Part shown: piece after piece, positions 15,874-24,287 of the stretch
Position numbering within the stretch: position 1 is the stretch's first letter
Layout of the letters: each line of letters starts with the position of its first letter
NCBI GenBank assembly: GCA_018267825.1
Contig: JAFDXR010000011.1
Span: 62,001-126,000 of the forward strand
DNA: 64,000 bases
Reading direction: 5' to 3'
Source: Bacteroidota bacterium
GTDB taxonomy: Bacteria > Bacteroidota > Bacteroidia > B-17B0 > Aurantibacillaceae
Notes under the pieces: model-generated
The model's database searches: none
Told to the model about the DNA's origin: nothing
Seen by the model: only the letters and a program-made list of their open reading frames with translations
Position numbers and translations under genes: made by a program

Positions 15874-17363
15874 GAATCAATCCTTTAATGTTAATCGACT
15901 TCTACAAAGCCGACCACAGGCGCCAGTACCCCGAAGGTACCGAAATGGTGTATTCAAACTTTACTCCACGCAAATCGCGCCAGGCCGGTAACGAAAACCT
16001 CGTATTCTTTGGCTTGCAGTACTTTGTCAAAGAGTACCTCATCAAACAATGGAACGAGGGATTTTTTAATCTGCCAAAAGAAAAGGTTGTGGCCGATTAT
16101 AAACGGCGCATGGATAATGCCCTCGGGAAAGACAGTATTCCGGTAGAGCACATTGCCGAACTTCATGACCTCGGCTATCTCCCCCTGGTTGTTAAGGGCC
16201 TGCCTGAAGGCACAATCGTATCACCAAAAATTCCGGTAGTAACCGTCTACAATACCAAACCGAAATTTTTCTGGCTCACCAATTACCTGGAATCCCTCAT
16301 GTCGGCTATTCTCTGGAAACCATCTACCAGTGCAACAACGGCATTTCAATATAGAAAAACTTTCAACGAATATGCACGGAATACTGTAAGCGACACAAAC
16401 ATCGACTTCGTATACTGGCAAGGCCATGACTTCAGCTTCAGAGGTATGAGCGGTATCGAAGATGCATGCATCAGTGCCGCCGGGCACCTCCTTTCATTCT
16501 ACGGGACAGATACTGTTCCGGCTATTGATTTTCATGAATTATACTACGGAGGAAATTCGGACAGGGAACTCATTGGCGGCAGTGTGCCTGCCACTGAACA
16601 CTCCGTGATGTGCATGGGCACAAAAGACAATGAAATAGGTACTTTTGAACGTTTGATCACCGAACTTTATCCTGCAGGTATTGTGTCGATCGTATCCGAC
16701 ACCTGGGATTTCTGGCAAGTCATCACAGACTATCTGCCTCAGCTGAAAAACAAAATTCTCGCCCGTCCCGGAAAAGTAGTGATTCGCCCGGATAGCGGTG
16801 ACCCTGTAAAAATCATTGTTGGCGATAAGGATGCCACTCCCGGAAGCCCGGAATACAAAGGCGCTATAGAATGTATGTGGGAAACCTTTGGCGGTACCAT
16901 TACCGAAAAAGGTTATAAACTCCTGGATGAACATATCGGGCTTATCTATGGTGACAGCATCACGCTGCAACGCCAGCAAGCCATCCTGGAAGGACTCCGG
17001 GAAAAAGGATTTGCATCTTTCAATGTCGTGCTTGGCATTGGTTCCTATACATACGAATACGTAACCCGCGATACCTACGGTTTTGCCATGAAAGCAACCT
17101 ATGGTGAAGTAAACGGCGAAGCCCGCAATATTTTCAAGGATCCTAAAACCGATGACGGAACAAAAAAATCAGCCAAAGGTCTCTTATGCGTGTACGAAGA
17201 AAATGGCACACTTCATTTAAAAGACCAATGCTCCTGGACTGAAGAGAAACAAGGGCTCCTTCAAACTGTATTCGAAAACGGAAAAATGGTAAATGAACAA
17301 TCCCTGTCAGAGATCCGAAATCGGATCAACAATCAACTGGAAAAAACATCGCTTTCCAAATGA
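15870..17363 (+). CDS. nadV: Nicotinamide phosphoribosyltransferase (NAMPT/NadV family)
   Basis: The 497-residue protein is the length of NAMPT and shows its key regions: YKADHRRQYPEGTEMVYSNF near the start, FSFRGMSGIEDA with GTDTVPA, the phosphohistidine motif ATEHS, SDTWDFWQV, VIRPDSGDP and GIGSYTYEYVTRDTYGFAMK. The reaction joins nicotinamide with PRPP to give NMN, the first step of one-enzyme nicotinamide salvage. Its co-substrate could come from the PRPP-synthetase homologue at 10967-11788. Phage Namat enzymes are NAMPT homologues that use ADP-ribose pyrophosphate, and motif reading cannot exclude that alternative. It overlaps both neighbours by four bases. Confidence 0.9.
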   Translation: MRINPLMLIDFYKADHRRQYPEGTEMVYSNFTPRKSRQAGNENLVFFGLQYFVKEYLIKQWNEGFFNLPKEKVVADYKRRMDNALGKDSIPVEHIAELHDLGYLPLVVKGLPEGTIVSPKIPVVTVYNTKPKFFWLTNYLESLMSAILWKPSTSATTAFQYRKTFNEYARNTVSDTNIDFVYWQGHDFSFRGMSGIEDACISAAGHLLSFYGTDTVPAIDFHELYYGGNSDRELIGGSVPATEHSVMCMGTKDNEIGTFERLITELYPAGIVSIVSDTWDFWQVITDYLPQLKNKILARPGKVVIRPDSGDPVKIIVGDKDATPGSPEYKGAIECMWETFGGTITEKGYKLLDEHIGLIYGDSITLQRQQAILEGLREKGFASFNVVLGIGSYTYEYVTRDTYGFAMKATYGEVNGEARNIFKDPKTDDGTKKSAKGLLCVYEENGTLHLKDQCSWTEEKQGLLQTVFENGKMVNEQSLSEIRNRINNQLEKTSLSK

Positions 17364-17875
17364 GTGTTATTGAAGTCATACAGGCCGATATTACAAAACT
17401 ACAGGTAGATGCCATTGTCAACGCCGCCAATAACGCCCTTATGGGAGGTGGCGGTGTTGACTGGGCTATTCACCGCGCGGCCGGACCAGAACTCCTGGAT
17501 GCATGCCGGGCACTGAAAGGTTGTGAAACCGGCAAAGCCAAAATAACAAAAGGATTTAACCTCCCGGCATTATACATCATTCATGCCGCAGGGCCCGTAT
17601 GGAACAATGGATGTGAAAATGAAGAACAACTGCTGGCCTCCTGCTATACAGAATCATTGAAACTGGCCATGCAATATGGAATCAAAACAATAGCATTCCC
17701 GGCCATCAGCACAGGAGCCTACCGTTTTCCTTTCGACAAAGCGCTTACGGTGGCCGTTCGCACCATTGCGGAGTTTATACAATACAACGACAGCCTCACC
17801 AAAATTTACCTCGTGTTTTTCAGCAACAAAGAGTTTGAGAATGCACAACGCCTTTACAAAAAAATAACAGCATGA
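17360..17875 (+). CDS. MacroD/YmdB-type O-acetyl-ADP-ribose deacetylase
   Basis: The 171-residue macro domain has the classic MacroD sequence: QADITKLQVDAIVNAANNAL, GGGGVDWAIHRAAG with the catalytic Asp, then YIIHAAGPVW and AFPAISTGAYRFP for the second loop. These enzymes hydrolyse O-acetyl-ADP-ribose and remove ADP-ribose from acidic protein residues and nucleic-acid ends. It is the last gene of the operon, overlapping the NAMPT gene by four bases, and no gene follows for 189 bases. Together with the macro protein at 12343-12951, it gives the operon two ADP-ribose-processing activities. Confidence 0.9.
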   Translation: MSVIEVIQADITKLQVDAIVNAANNALMGGGGVDWAIHRAAGPELLDACRALKGCETGKAKITKGFNLPALYIIHAAGPVWNNGCENEEQLLASCYTESLKLAMQYGIKTIAFPAISTGAYRFPFDKALTVAVRTIAEFIQYNDSLTKIYLVFFSNKEFENAQRLYKKITA

Positions 17876-18064
17876 ATGCAATAACATGATACCGGCCCGT
17901 CGGACAAAAGGAAATGGAATTAATTATCCGGTCTCGCTATAAAGCCTTCCCTCCAAGACTTTCGTGGCAACCTGTTTTTTTTTGTACTCGATTATGAAAC
18001 AGCCATCTTCTGTTCTTTCTTTTTCCCATCAAATCCTCTAACTTCGTTTGAAGTAATAAACCCC

Positions 18065-18358
18065 ATGAGCAAACTACATTACTTTCTTCGCCTCAATCCG
18101 CCGCGTGCGTCATTCATGAACGATATGACGGAAGCCGAACGCAGCATCATGCAACAGCATGTAGCCTATTGGGCCCCCTTTGTACAGGATGGCACTATGA
18201 TTGTGCTTGGCCCAGTGATGGATCCAAAAGGAGGATTTGGGATGGCCGTGGTTGCCGTCGAAAGCGAATCTCACTTACAGGAGCTCATGAAACAGGACCC
18301 CGCCAATGGACTGAACCGTTATGAATATTATCCCATGCGTGCCGTTACAAAACAATAG
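18065..18358 (+). CDS. YciI-like protein
   Basis: The 97-residue product has the YciI fold pattern: a first strand LHYFLRLNPP, a helix ending MQQHVAYW with the conserved His, and GPVMDPKGGFGMAVVAVES before LMKQDPA. Family members are small ferredoxin-like domain proteins, sometimes fused to sigma factors or lyases. No fixed activity is known for this one. Three bases separate it from a VOC-family gene, so they are probably co-transcribed. Confidence 0.75.
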   Translation: MSKLHYFLRLNPPRASFMNDMTEAERSIMQQHVAYWAPFVQDGTMIVLGPVMDPKGGFGMAVVAVESESHLQELMKQDPANGLNRYEYYPMRAVTKQ

Positions 18359-18360
18359 CC

Positions 18361-18750
18361 ATGCTTCCGCTTAAAAACATTCACCATATTGCCATCATCT
18401 GCTCTGACTACGAACGTTCCAAAGCCTTTTACACACAGGATCTGGGCTTTACCATCGTTCGCGAGGTTTATCGGGCCGAACGCCGGTCTTACAAACTTGA
18501 TCTGGCGTTGAATGGGCAATACCTTATCGAACTATTCTCCTTTCCTTCGCCGCCTCCCCGCCCCTCACGTCCTGAAGCAAGCGGACTCAGGCACATCGCA
18601 TTTGAAGTGGAGAACCTGGATGCCTGCATACAACTCCTCACTCAGAAAAACATTCCGGCAGAACCCATTCGCGTGGATGAATACACCGGCAGGCGCTTCA
18701 CATTTATATCTGATCCCGATCAGTTACCCATTGAACTATACGAACGTTAA
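18361..18750 (+). CDS. VOC/glyoxalase-family protein (YaeR/SMU1112c-like)
   Basis: The 129-residue single-domain protein has paired VOC motifs: IHHIAIICSDYERSKAFYTQ at the start and GLRHIAFEVENLDACIQ near residue 78, with likely metal ligands in the His residues and in the final PIELYE. This is the pattern of the YaeR-like lactoylglutathione lyase relatives. The substrate is unknown. It lies three bases after the YciI gene and six bases before a Crp/Fnr regulator gene. Confidence 0.8.
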   Translation: MLPLKNIHHIAIICSDYERSKAFYTQDLGFTIVREVYRAERRSYKLDLALNGQYLIELFSFPSPPPRPSRPEASGLRHIAFEVENLDACIQLLTQKNIPAEPIRVDEYTGRRFTFISDPDQLPIELYER

Positions 18751-18755
18751 TCCGA

Positions 18756-19340
18756 ATGAACATGTATACCCCACTTCGCCAGCAGATCGAACGCTTTGTA
18801 AAACTCAGCGATGCCGAGTGGAATATGCTTCTGCCTCACCTGGAAATACGTAAAATCCGCAAACACGACCGCTTTGCCGAAGAAGGAGAAAAGGCTCACG
18901 AAATCGGTTTTGTACTCGAAGGTATGTTCCGCCATTTCTATATACACCAGGGCGAAGAACGAACCACATACTTTTATTTCGAAAATCATTTCATCACCTC
19001 CTACATCAGCTGCATCACCGGGCAACCTTCACAACTCACCATTGAAGCCCTGAGCGATGCGACGCTTATTGTATTTCCTTACCGTGTGCTGGCCGGTTTT
19101 TTTGAAATCAACCTCAACTGGCAGAAATTCGGGCGCCTCATTGCCGAATACCTGGCTATTGGCCTGGAAGAACGTATGGTGGGCCTTCTCACACTCAGCC
19201 CCGAAGAGCGTTACCTCGAACTTATACAAGGCAACAAGAAAAAAATCATTGAGCGTATTCCGCAACACTATATCGCCAATTACCTTGGCATTACCCCCGT
19301 AAGCATGAGTAGAATCCGCAACCGCGTTCTCAAAAAATAA
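18756..19340 (+). CDS. Crp/Fnr-family transcriptional regulator
   Basis: The 194-residue protein has an N-terminal cyclic-nucleotide-binding-type barrel (about 20-115, with RFAEEGEKAHEIGFVLEG) and a short C-terminal helix-turn-helix region containing IPQHYIANYLGITPVSMSRI. Bacteroidota commonly have such single-domain-sensor regulators that may not bind cAMP. It is probably co-transcribed with the YciI and VOC genes, six bases upstream, and may control them. No effector-binding Cys pattern for an FeS cluster is visible. Confidence 0.85.
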   Translation: MNMYTPLRQQIERFVKLSDAEWNMLLPHLEIRKIRKHDRFAEEGEKAHEIGFVLEGMFRHFYIHQGEERTTYFYFENHFITSYISCITGQPSQLTIEALSDATLIVFPYRVLAGFFEINLNWQKFGRLIAEYLAIGLEERMVGLLTLSPEERYLELIQGNKKKIIERIPQHYIANYLGITPVSMSRIRNRVLKK

Positions 19341-19419
19341 GCTTTCTGCTTTTTATTATCTTTTGTTATCGTTTTGAGCCTCCTCCCTGTAGCAACTTTG
19401 TGCTGTCAAATTAAACACC

Positions 19420-19971
19420 ATGTTATACAAACTAAGCCTGCTCACCATCCTGATAGGCATCACAGGACTCCGGGCACAAAACCTCAACACCATGAAAACC
19501 CAGCCGAACCAAAACCCAGAAGGTCAAATCATCAAGCACGGAAAACTCCTGTATACCGAAATCACCATACAGGCCAGCCCTGAAACCGTATGGAATATCC
19601 TCACCGATTTCAACAACTATCCACAATGGAATCCGTTTATTAAATCCCTGAAAGGAGCGCCTCAACCCGGACAAAACATCGAGGTATTTCTTCAGCCTCC
19701 GGGTGCCAAAGGCATGCTGTTCAAACCAAAAGTACTTCGCTATGATCCCAACAAAGAGTTTCGCTGGATCGGGCGCTTTATCATGCCACGCCTCTTCGAC
19801 GGAGAGCATGGCTTTCGACTCATCGATAATGGCAACGGCACAATAACCTTTCAGCAGTTCGAAAGATTCCGCGGCATACTGCTCCCATTTCTCAAAAAAA
19901 TGCTCGATAAAAACACACACGAAGGCTTCACCGGCATGAACCAGGCCCTGAAAATCCGCGCCGAGCAATAA
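19420..19971 (+). CDS. SRPBCC-domain protein with signal peptide
   Basis: The 183-residue protein begins with a hydrophobic signal (LSLLTILIGITGLRAQ). A START/polyketide cyclase-like domain follows, with ASPETVWNILTDFNNYPQWN, PPGAKGM and FQQFERFRGILLP. SRPBCC domains hold small hydrophobic ligands. It starts 79 bases after the Crp/Fnr gene and ends just before a bidirectional terminator. A shorter start at the internal ATG 19492 would remove the signal and is possible. Confidence 0.75.
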   Translation: MLYKLSLLTILIGITGLRAQNLNTMKTQPNQNPEGQIIKHGKLLYTEITIQASPETVWNILTDFNNYPQWNPFIKSLKGAPQPGQNIEVFLQPPGAKGMLFKPKVLRYDPNKEFRWIGRFIMPRLFDGEHGFRLIDNGNGTITFQQFERFRGILLPFLKKMLDKNTHEGFTGMNQALKIRAEQ

Positions 19972-19973
19972 AC

Positions 19974-20004
19974 AAAAAGCCCCCGGAACTTCCGGAGGCT
20001 TTTC
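19974..20004. terminator. Bidirectional intrinsic terminator
   Basis: AAAAAGCCCCCGGAA faces TTCCGGAGGCTTTTC with a one-base loop and one C-A mismatch. It sits between two convergent genes and has A and T tracts on both sides. Confidence 0.8.
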
Positions 20005-20022
20005 ATTTGCGTTGAAAACAAA

Positions 20023-20730
20023 TTATTCCTTGATGAATTTACGCGTAAGAATTCTTGTGCCGTCATGAATCTGCAGGAAATAAACGCCCGCATTTAATGC
20101 ACGAACATCAATAGTTGTCTGGGTAGCATAATTGGCATCATGTGTCAGCACAACATTGCCTAAAGCATCAATAATCTGAACTTTGCCGAAATTAAAATCA
20201 GCATTCAGGTTCAGGTCCGATTTAGCAGGGTTTGGCGCCAAAACTATTGTAGATGGCAGCATAGCGATGGTTTTAATGCCTGTGGTGGTTGCCGGATCTA
20301 CAGTCAGCATCCAGGCAGCCGTTACAGGGAATGCGCCGAAGTTAGTGTTAGCAGTGACGTTAGCAGTTACCGTGTAATTACCTGCCGTACCTGCAGCCGG
20401 AGTGCCTGTAATAAGCATACAACCGTTACCACCCGCCGGAATAACCCCACTGGTCGGGTTTAGTGAATATGACATACCGGTTGGCAAACCGCTCACCGAT
20501 GTAATGGTGGCATTGGTAATGGTAGCAATCGAATATGTTGTACCCACACTCATTTGTATTGTCGTATTGTATGCTGTTCCTACCGTGGCATTCGGAAGAC
20601 TGCTACCCGCTGTTGGGGTGGTGCAATAACCATTTGAACCAACTGAACAACCGGGAGTAATGGTACACTGTGCCGACATGCTTACCATGCCGCTTACCAT
20701 AAGTGTTAAAGAGAGTAAAAGTTTCTTCAT
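20023..20730 (-). CDS. Secreted protein with T9SS type A sorting domain
   Basis: The 235-residue protein has a signal peptide ending MSMSAQ, an Ig/cadherin-like middle of low complexity rich in Thr, Gly and Val (for example GLPTGMSYSLNPTSGVIPAG), and a C-terminal T9SS sorting domain of about 75 residues. That domain runs from LAPNPAKSDLNL through GVYFLQIHDG to the final LTRKFIKE. The sorting domain directs export across the outer membrane by the PorSS machinery. The PorZ-like gene elsewhere in the window supports a working system. Confidence 0.85.
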   Translation of the reverse strand: MKKLLLSLTLMVSGMVSMSAQCTITPGCSVGSNGYCTTPTAGSSLPNATVGTAYNTTIQMSVGTTYSIATITNATITSVSGLPTGMSYSLNPTSGVIPAGGNGCMLITGTPAAGTAGNYTVTANVTANTNFGAFPVTAAWMLTVDPATTTGIKTIAMLPSTIVLAPNPAKSDLNLNADFNFGKVQIIDALGNVVLTHDANYATQTTIDVRALNAGVYFLQIHDGTRILTRKFIKE

Positions 20731-20778
20731 ATAATTGGGGTTTAAGATTTAGTTCTAAATTAATATTATTTCAGGCAT

Positions 20779-20811
20779 AAAAAAAGCCCCGTATAGCTAC
20801 GGGGCTTTTTT
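20779..20811 (-). terminator. Intrinsic terminator of clpP
   Basis: AAAAAAGCCCCGTA and TACGGGGCTTTTTT form a perfect stem around TAGC, flanked by A and T runs. It is 17 bases after the clpP stop on the minus strand. Confidence 0.85.
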
Positions 20812-20827
20812 ACTTATTAAATCTGTG

Positions 20828-21499
20828 TTATTTTTTAGCAAGTACTTCGTCGATCATGCCGTAATCCTTGGCTTCCTGAGCAGTCATCCAGTAGTCACGG
20901 TCACTATCCGCCCAGACTTTCTCGTAAGTCTGTCCGCTGTGGTTGGCAATGATTTCATAAAGTTCCTTTTTCAGTTTCTGGATCTCACGTGCCGTGATCT
21001 CGATATCAGAAGCCTGTCCTTCAGCACCACCTAATGGCTGGTGAATCATCACGCGGGCATGTTTCAGGGCTGTACGTTTTCCTTTGGCACCTGCACACTG
21101 CAGCACGGCGCCCATACTGGCGGCCATACCTGTACAAATGGTAGCCACATCAGGCTTCACAATCTGCATAGTGTCATAAATACCTAAGCCGGCATAAACC
21201 GATCCGCCCGGAGAGTTAATGTAGATCTGAATATCTTTCTTCGCGTCAACCGACTCGAGGAATAACAACTGGGCCTGAACAATATTGGCCACCTGGTCGT
21301 TGATACCGGTACCGAGGAAAATGATACGATCCATCATCAAACGTGAAAACACGTCCATCTGGGCTACGTTCAGCGAACGCTCCTCAATGATATATGGAGT
21401 CAGTGAAGAACTGATACGGGATGTATAACTATCGAATGTTAAGCTGTTAATGCCGGCGTGTTTCGTGGCATATTTGCGGAATTCATTATTATCAAACAT
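20828..21499 (-). CDS. clpP: ATP-dependent Clp protease proteolytic subunit
   Basis: The 223-residue protein has the ClpP catalytic residues in their usual settings: Ser in [11 protein letters not shown], His in MIHQPLGG and an Asp further on. [12 protein letters not shown] and the [12 protein letters not shown] stretch are also typical. ClpP forms a 14-subunit barrel that degrades proteins fed by ClpX or ClpA-type unfoldases. No clpX is adjacent here. A strong Bacteroidota promoter precedes it and a perfect terminator follows, so it is probably a single-gene unit. Confidence 0.96.
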   Translation of the reverse strand: MFDNNEFRKYATKHAGINSLTFDSYTSRISSSLTPYIIEERSLNVAQMDVFSRLMMDRIIFLGTGINDQVANIVQAQLLFLESVDAKKDIQIYINSPGGSVYAGLGIYDTMQIVKPDVATICTGMAASMGAVLQCAGAKGKRTALKHARVMIHQPLGGAEGQASDIEITAREIQKLKKELYEIIANHSGQTYEKVWADSDRDYWMTAQEAKDYGMIDEVLAKK

Positions 21500-21522
21500 A
21501 AAATTTTGGTTTAGTGATTAAA

Positions 21523-21553
21523 CAAATGTAACTGTTGCTCTATGTTTACCAAA
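21523..21553 (-). promoter_or_regulatory. clpP promoter
   Basis: On the minus strand, TTTG (21550-21553) is followed after exactly 19 bases by TACATTTG (21523-21530). This fits the Bacteroidota -33/-7 consensus TTTG-N19-TAnnTTTG. It lies 24 bases upstream of the clpP ATG. Confidence 0.8.
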
Positions 21554-21648
21554 TTAATGCCATGCCTATTTGCTAACAAATACATGTCAGGATGACACAG
21601 ATCAGGCTCCAAAAATATGTTAAATCTAAATTGCTGGCCATTATTTCG

Positions 21649-21656
21649 TAAATTTG
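21649..21656 (+). promoter_or_regulatory. Promoter -7 box
   Basis: TAAATTTG matches TAnnTTTG and lies 51 bases before the ATG at 21707. No clear TTTG -33 box was seen at the usual distance. Confidence 0.5.
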
Positions 21657-21706
21657 GTATAAGAATTGGCAGTAGTCAATTACAAATATCTCCAAATCAG
21701 GAAACC

Positions 21707-22174
21707 ATGAAAAACCTGCTTTTAATTATCGCTTTTACTGCCGCAGGATTAAGCCTGCAGGCACAGACAACCACCGCCACGGCAACACTCCTGCCCGACC
21801 AGAACCCGAATTATCAGAAAAGCCGTGATAAATACATGGCCAAAAGTGATGAACTCACGGCCAACGAGGGCAAAACAGTTCAGCAAACCTATAAGGCCAT
21901 TGATGATATGCAGGCCAAACAGGAGCGTAAGGACCTGGCTGCCCAACGTCGCCACGAACGCAGAATGGCCCGGATTCAGTCCCGTAACCGTGGCTATAAC
22001 AATGGCCGATATTACAACCCTAATTACTATAATGGTTATTCAAACCCCTACGGTTATTATTCGCCCTACTATTACAGCAACAATATGTATGGCAACAATA
22101 TGTATGGTAACATTAACTCCGTGATGAATACCGCTTTACTGGGTATCGCCATCTGGTCACTCCTTAAAAAATAA
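21707..22174 (+). CDS. Secreted Tyr/Asn/Gly-rich protein of unknown function
   Basis: ATG 21707 gives 155 residues with a signal peptide ending LSLQAQ. An acidic/basic helical part (EGKTVQQTYKAIDDMQAKQE, then RRHERRMARIQSRNRG) follows, then a repeat-like tail of NYYNGYSNPYGYYSPYYYSN and NNMYGNNMYGN. It ends in a short hydrophobic helix (LLGIAIWSLLKK). The low-complexity YNG tail suggests surface or envelope association. It is 12 bases upstream of the LpoB-like lipoprotein gene, and the three following genes look like an envelope unit. Confidence 0.65.
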   Translation: MKNLLLIIAFTAAGLSLQAQTTTATATLLPDQNPNYQKSRDKYMAKSDELTANEGKTVQQTYKAIDDMQAKQERKDLAAQRRHERRMARIQSRNRGYNNGRYYNPNYYNGYSNPYGYYSPYYYSNNMYGNNMYGNINSVMNTALLGIAIWSLLKK

Positions 22175-22185
22175 TACAAGCCTTT

Positions 22186-22773
22186 ATGAATAAAATTATC
22201 GTAGCATCCTTAGGTGCCCTGTTATTAGTGGGTTCGGTTTCGTGTAACCGCAAAGTAACCCGCATCAGCGAAAACAAAGAAGTGGATTTAAGCGGCCGCT
22301 GGAATAATACCGACTCCCGCTTAACTGCCGAAGAAATCATTAAAGAATGTAATTCCGGAAAATGGATCACCAATTTCACCAGTAAAAATCCCGACAAAAA
22401 ACCAGCCGTGATCGTTGGCTTCGTAAAAAACAAAAGCCATGAGCACATTGATGCCGAAACATTTATGCTGGACCTCGAAAAATCGTTCATCAATCAGGGG
22501 CAGGTGAGGCTGATCCAGGGTGGTGAAAAACGCCAGGAAATCCGCGGTGAACGCGCCGACCAACAGGATAACGCCAGCGAAAGCACCATGAAAAAATTCG
22601 GATTGGAAGTGGGTGCCGATTATATGCTCCAGGGCGACATCAACTCAATAGTAGATTCTTATAAAAACAAAAAAGTAGTATACTACCAGATTAACCTTCA
22701 GCTCACCGACCTTCAAAGCAACGAGGTAGTATGGATCGGCGATAAAAAAATCACCAAATACGTGAAAAACTAA
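22186..22773 (+). CDS. lpoB: LpoB-like penicillin-binding protein activator lipoprotein
   Basis: The 195-residue lipoprotein has a signal ending VGSVSC, so Cys at about residue 20 would be lipidated. The body follows the LpoB/COG3417 pattern: KKPAVIVGFVKNKSHEHIDA, LEKSFINQGQVRLI and ADYMLQGDINSI, with a final EVVWIGDKKITKYVK. In Enterobacteria LpoB stimulates PBP1B peptidoglycan synthesis. The neighbouring gene is a COG3014-like lipoprotein, a pairing seen with LpoB elsewhere, which supports the call. Confidence 0.82.
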   Translation: MNKIIVASLGALLLVGSVSCNRKVTRISENKEVDLSGRWNNTDSRLTAEEIIKECNSGKWITNFTSKNPDKKPAVIVGFVKNKSHEHIDAETFMLDLEKSFINQGQVRLIQGGEKRQEIRGERADQQDNASESTMKKFGLEVGADYMLQGDINSIVDSYKNKKVVYYQINLQLTDLQSNEVVWIGDKKITKYVKN

Positions 22774-22796
22774 TCGCTTCAATCAACAAAAACAGG

Positions 22797-22830
22797 ATAT
22801 CCATACAAAGTATTTTGTATGGATATTTTT
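22797..22830 (+). terminator. Hairpin with T tract between two lipoprotein genes
   Basis: ATATCCATACAA and TTGTATGGATAT form a perfect 12-bp stem around AGTATT, followed by TTTTT. It sits between the lpoB-like stop and the next start, and its T tract ends only a few bases before ATG 22834. It may be a terminator, an attenuator, or a stem that hides the next ribosome binding site. Confidence 0.65.
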
Positions 22831-22833
22831 TAT

Positions 22834-24237
22834 ATGCGCAAAGCCTTTTACATAATTGGTTTACTTTTCCTGCTGGCTTCATGTCGCTCCTACTACGACG
22901 TGGTTCAAAGCTATCATCAGCACCTCGATCAGAACGATTTTAAAGGGGCCGAAAATCAGCTCAAAAAGAGCCGCTTTCTGAAAAAGAAACGCAACCAGAT
23001 TCTGCTCTGCCTCGAGCTGGGCAAAACCATGCACCTGCAGGCCGATTATGATTCCAGCAATTACTACCTCAACAAAGCCGACCTGCTCATGGACGAAAAA
23101 ACTGTGGTTGGCGATGTATCCGCATCGGTACTTGTGAATGAAGCCATGACACGCTACAAAGGCGAGGATTTTGAGCGGGTACTCATTCACTATTACAAAG
23201 CCCTCAATTACCTCTACCTGAATCAACCCGATGAAGCACTTGTAGAAGCCAAACGGATCAACCTCCGCCTCAATGAGCTCAGCGACAAACAGATTTTCTC
23301 GGGCCGCCGTTATAAATCCGATGCACTGGCTCAGATCCTGATGGGCTGGGTTTATGAAAAACAAAACAACTACAACGATGCCTTTATTGCGTATCGCAAT
23401 GCCATTGAATTATACACCAAAAATGATTCTACCGAATACATGGGGGCCGCCATCCCGGAGCAATTAAAAATTGATCTTATCAATGCTGCCGATAAAAGCG
23501 GGTTTTATCCAGAACGCGACGAATACTGCCGCCGCTTCAACATGCCTTTTGAAAGTGTACGCGACACGTCCCGCTCGTCGCTTGTGTTTATATGGGAGAA
23601 CGGACTGGCGCCGATCAAACAACAGGAAGACATTTTCCTGTTCCTGGTGAAAGGAGCCGGCGGTGTGCTCACGTTTACCGATAAATCCGGAACCATCAAT
23701 ATTCCTGTAATATTACCGGATGATAAAAAAGACCAGGCTTCCAAATTATCCGATTTTAATACCATCCGGGTTTCTTTCCCGAAATACGTGGATGTACCGG
23801 TGTATTATACCAACCTGCGCATCACGCACGACAGCAGTACCTATGTACCTCAGCTCGCCGAAAATGTGGCTTATATTGCCCGGGTAAACCTGAAGGAACG
23901 CTTTTTAAAGGAGATGACCTATACCACCTCGCGCATCGTTTTGCGTAAACTGGCAGAAGCTGAAATAAAAAAACAAAATGAACTGGCCGGCGCCCTGTTC
24001 GACGTAGCCGGACTGGTGGTTGAAAAAGCCGATACCCGTAACTGGCAAAGCCTGCCTTCGCAGATTTCATACACCCGTATTCCGCTCACACCCAACAGTA
24101 CAAACACCCTCAACCTGCAATTGAACTCCATGAATGGTCCGTCTAAAACCGATGCTATCCGGGTGGATGCCAAAAGCAGGTTGCAATTCCTCGACTATCA
24201 TACCCTCCAGCATCTGCCACCGCTAATTGTGCGCTAA
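22834..24237 (+). CDS. COG3014-like TPR lipoprotein
   Basis: The ATG at 22834 gives 467 residues with a lipoprotein signal LLFLLASC. An upstream ATG at 22819 lies in the preceding hairpin and is less likely. The first 180 residues are TPR-like helices (HLDQNDFKGAENQLKKSR, YNDAFIAYRNAIELY). The rest is beta-rich, with a conserved LVFIWENGLAPIKQ segment that I associate with COG3014 proteins of unknown function. It follows the LpoB-like gene, so a role in cell-wall assembly is likely but unproven. Confidence 0.7.
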   Translation: MRKAFYIIGLLFLLASCRSYYDVVQSYHQHLDQNDFKGAENQLKKSRFLKKKRNQILLCLELGKTMHLQADYDSSNYYLNKADLLMDEKTVVGDVSASVLVNEAMTRYKGEDFERVLIHYYKALNYLYLNQPDEALVEAKRINLRLNELSDKQIFSGRRYKSDALAQILMGWVYEKQNNYNDAFIAYRNAIELYTKNDSTEYMGAAIPEQLKIDLINAADKSGFYPERDEYCRRFNMPFESVRDTSRSSLVFIWENGLAPIKQQEDIFLFLVKGAGGVLTFTDKSGTINIPVILPDDKKDQASKLSDFNTIRVSFPKYVDVPVYYTNLRITHDSSTYVPQLAENVAYIARVNLKERFLKEMTYTTSRIVLRKLAEAEIKKQNELAGALFDVAGLVVEKADTRNWQSLPSQISYTRIPLTPNSTNTLNLQLNSMNGPSKTDAIRVDAKSRLQFLDYHTLQHLPPLIVR

Positions 24238-24287
24238 TATCTACGGGGGCTGATACAGATATACATTCTAAGCCGTACATTTACAGT

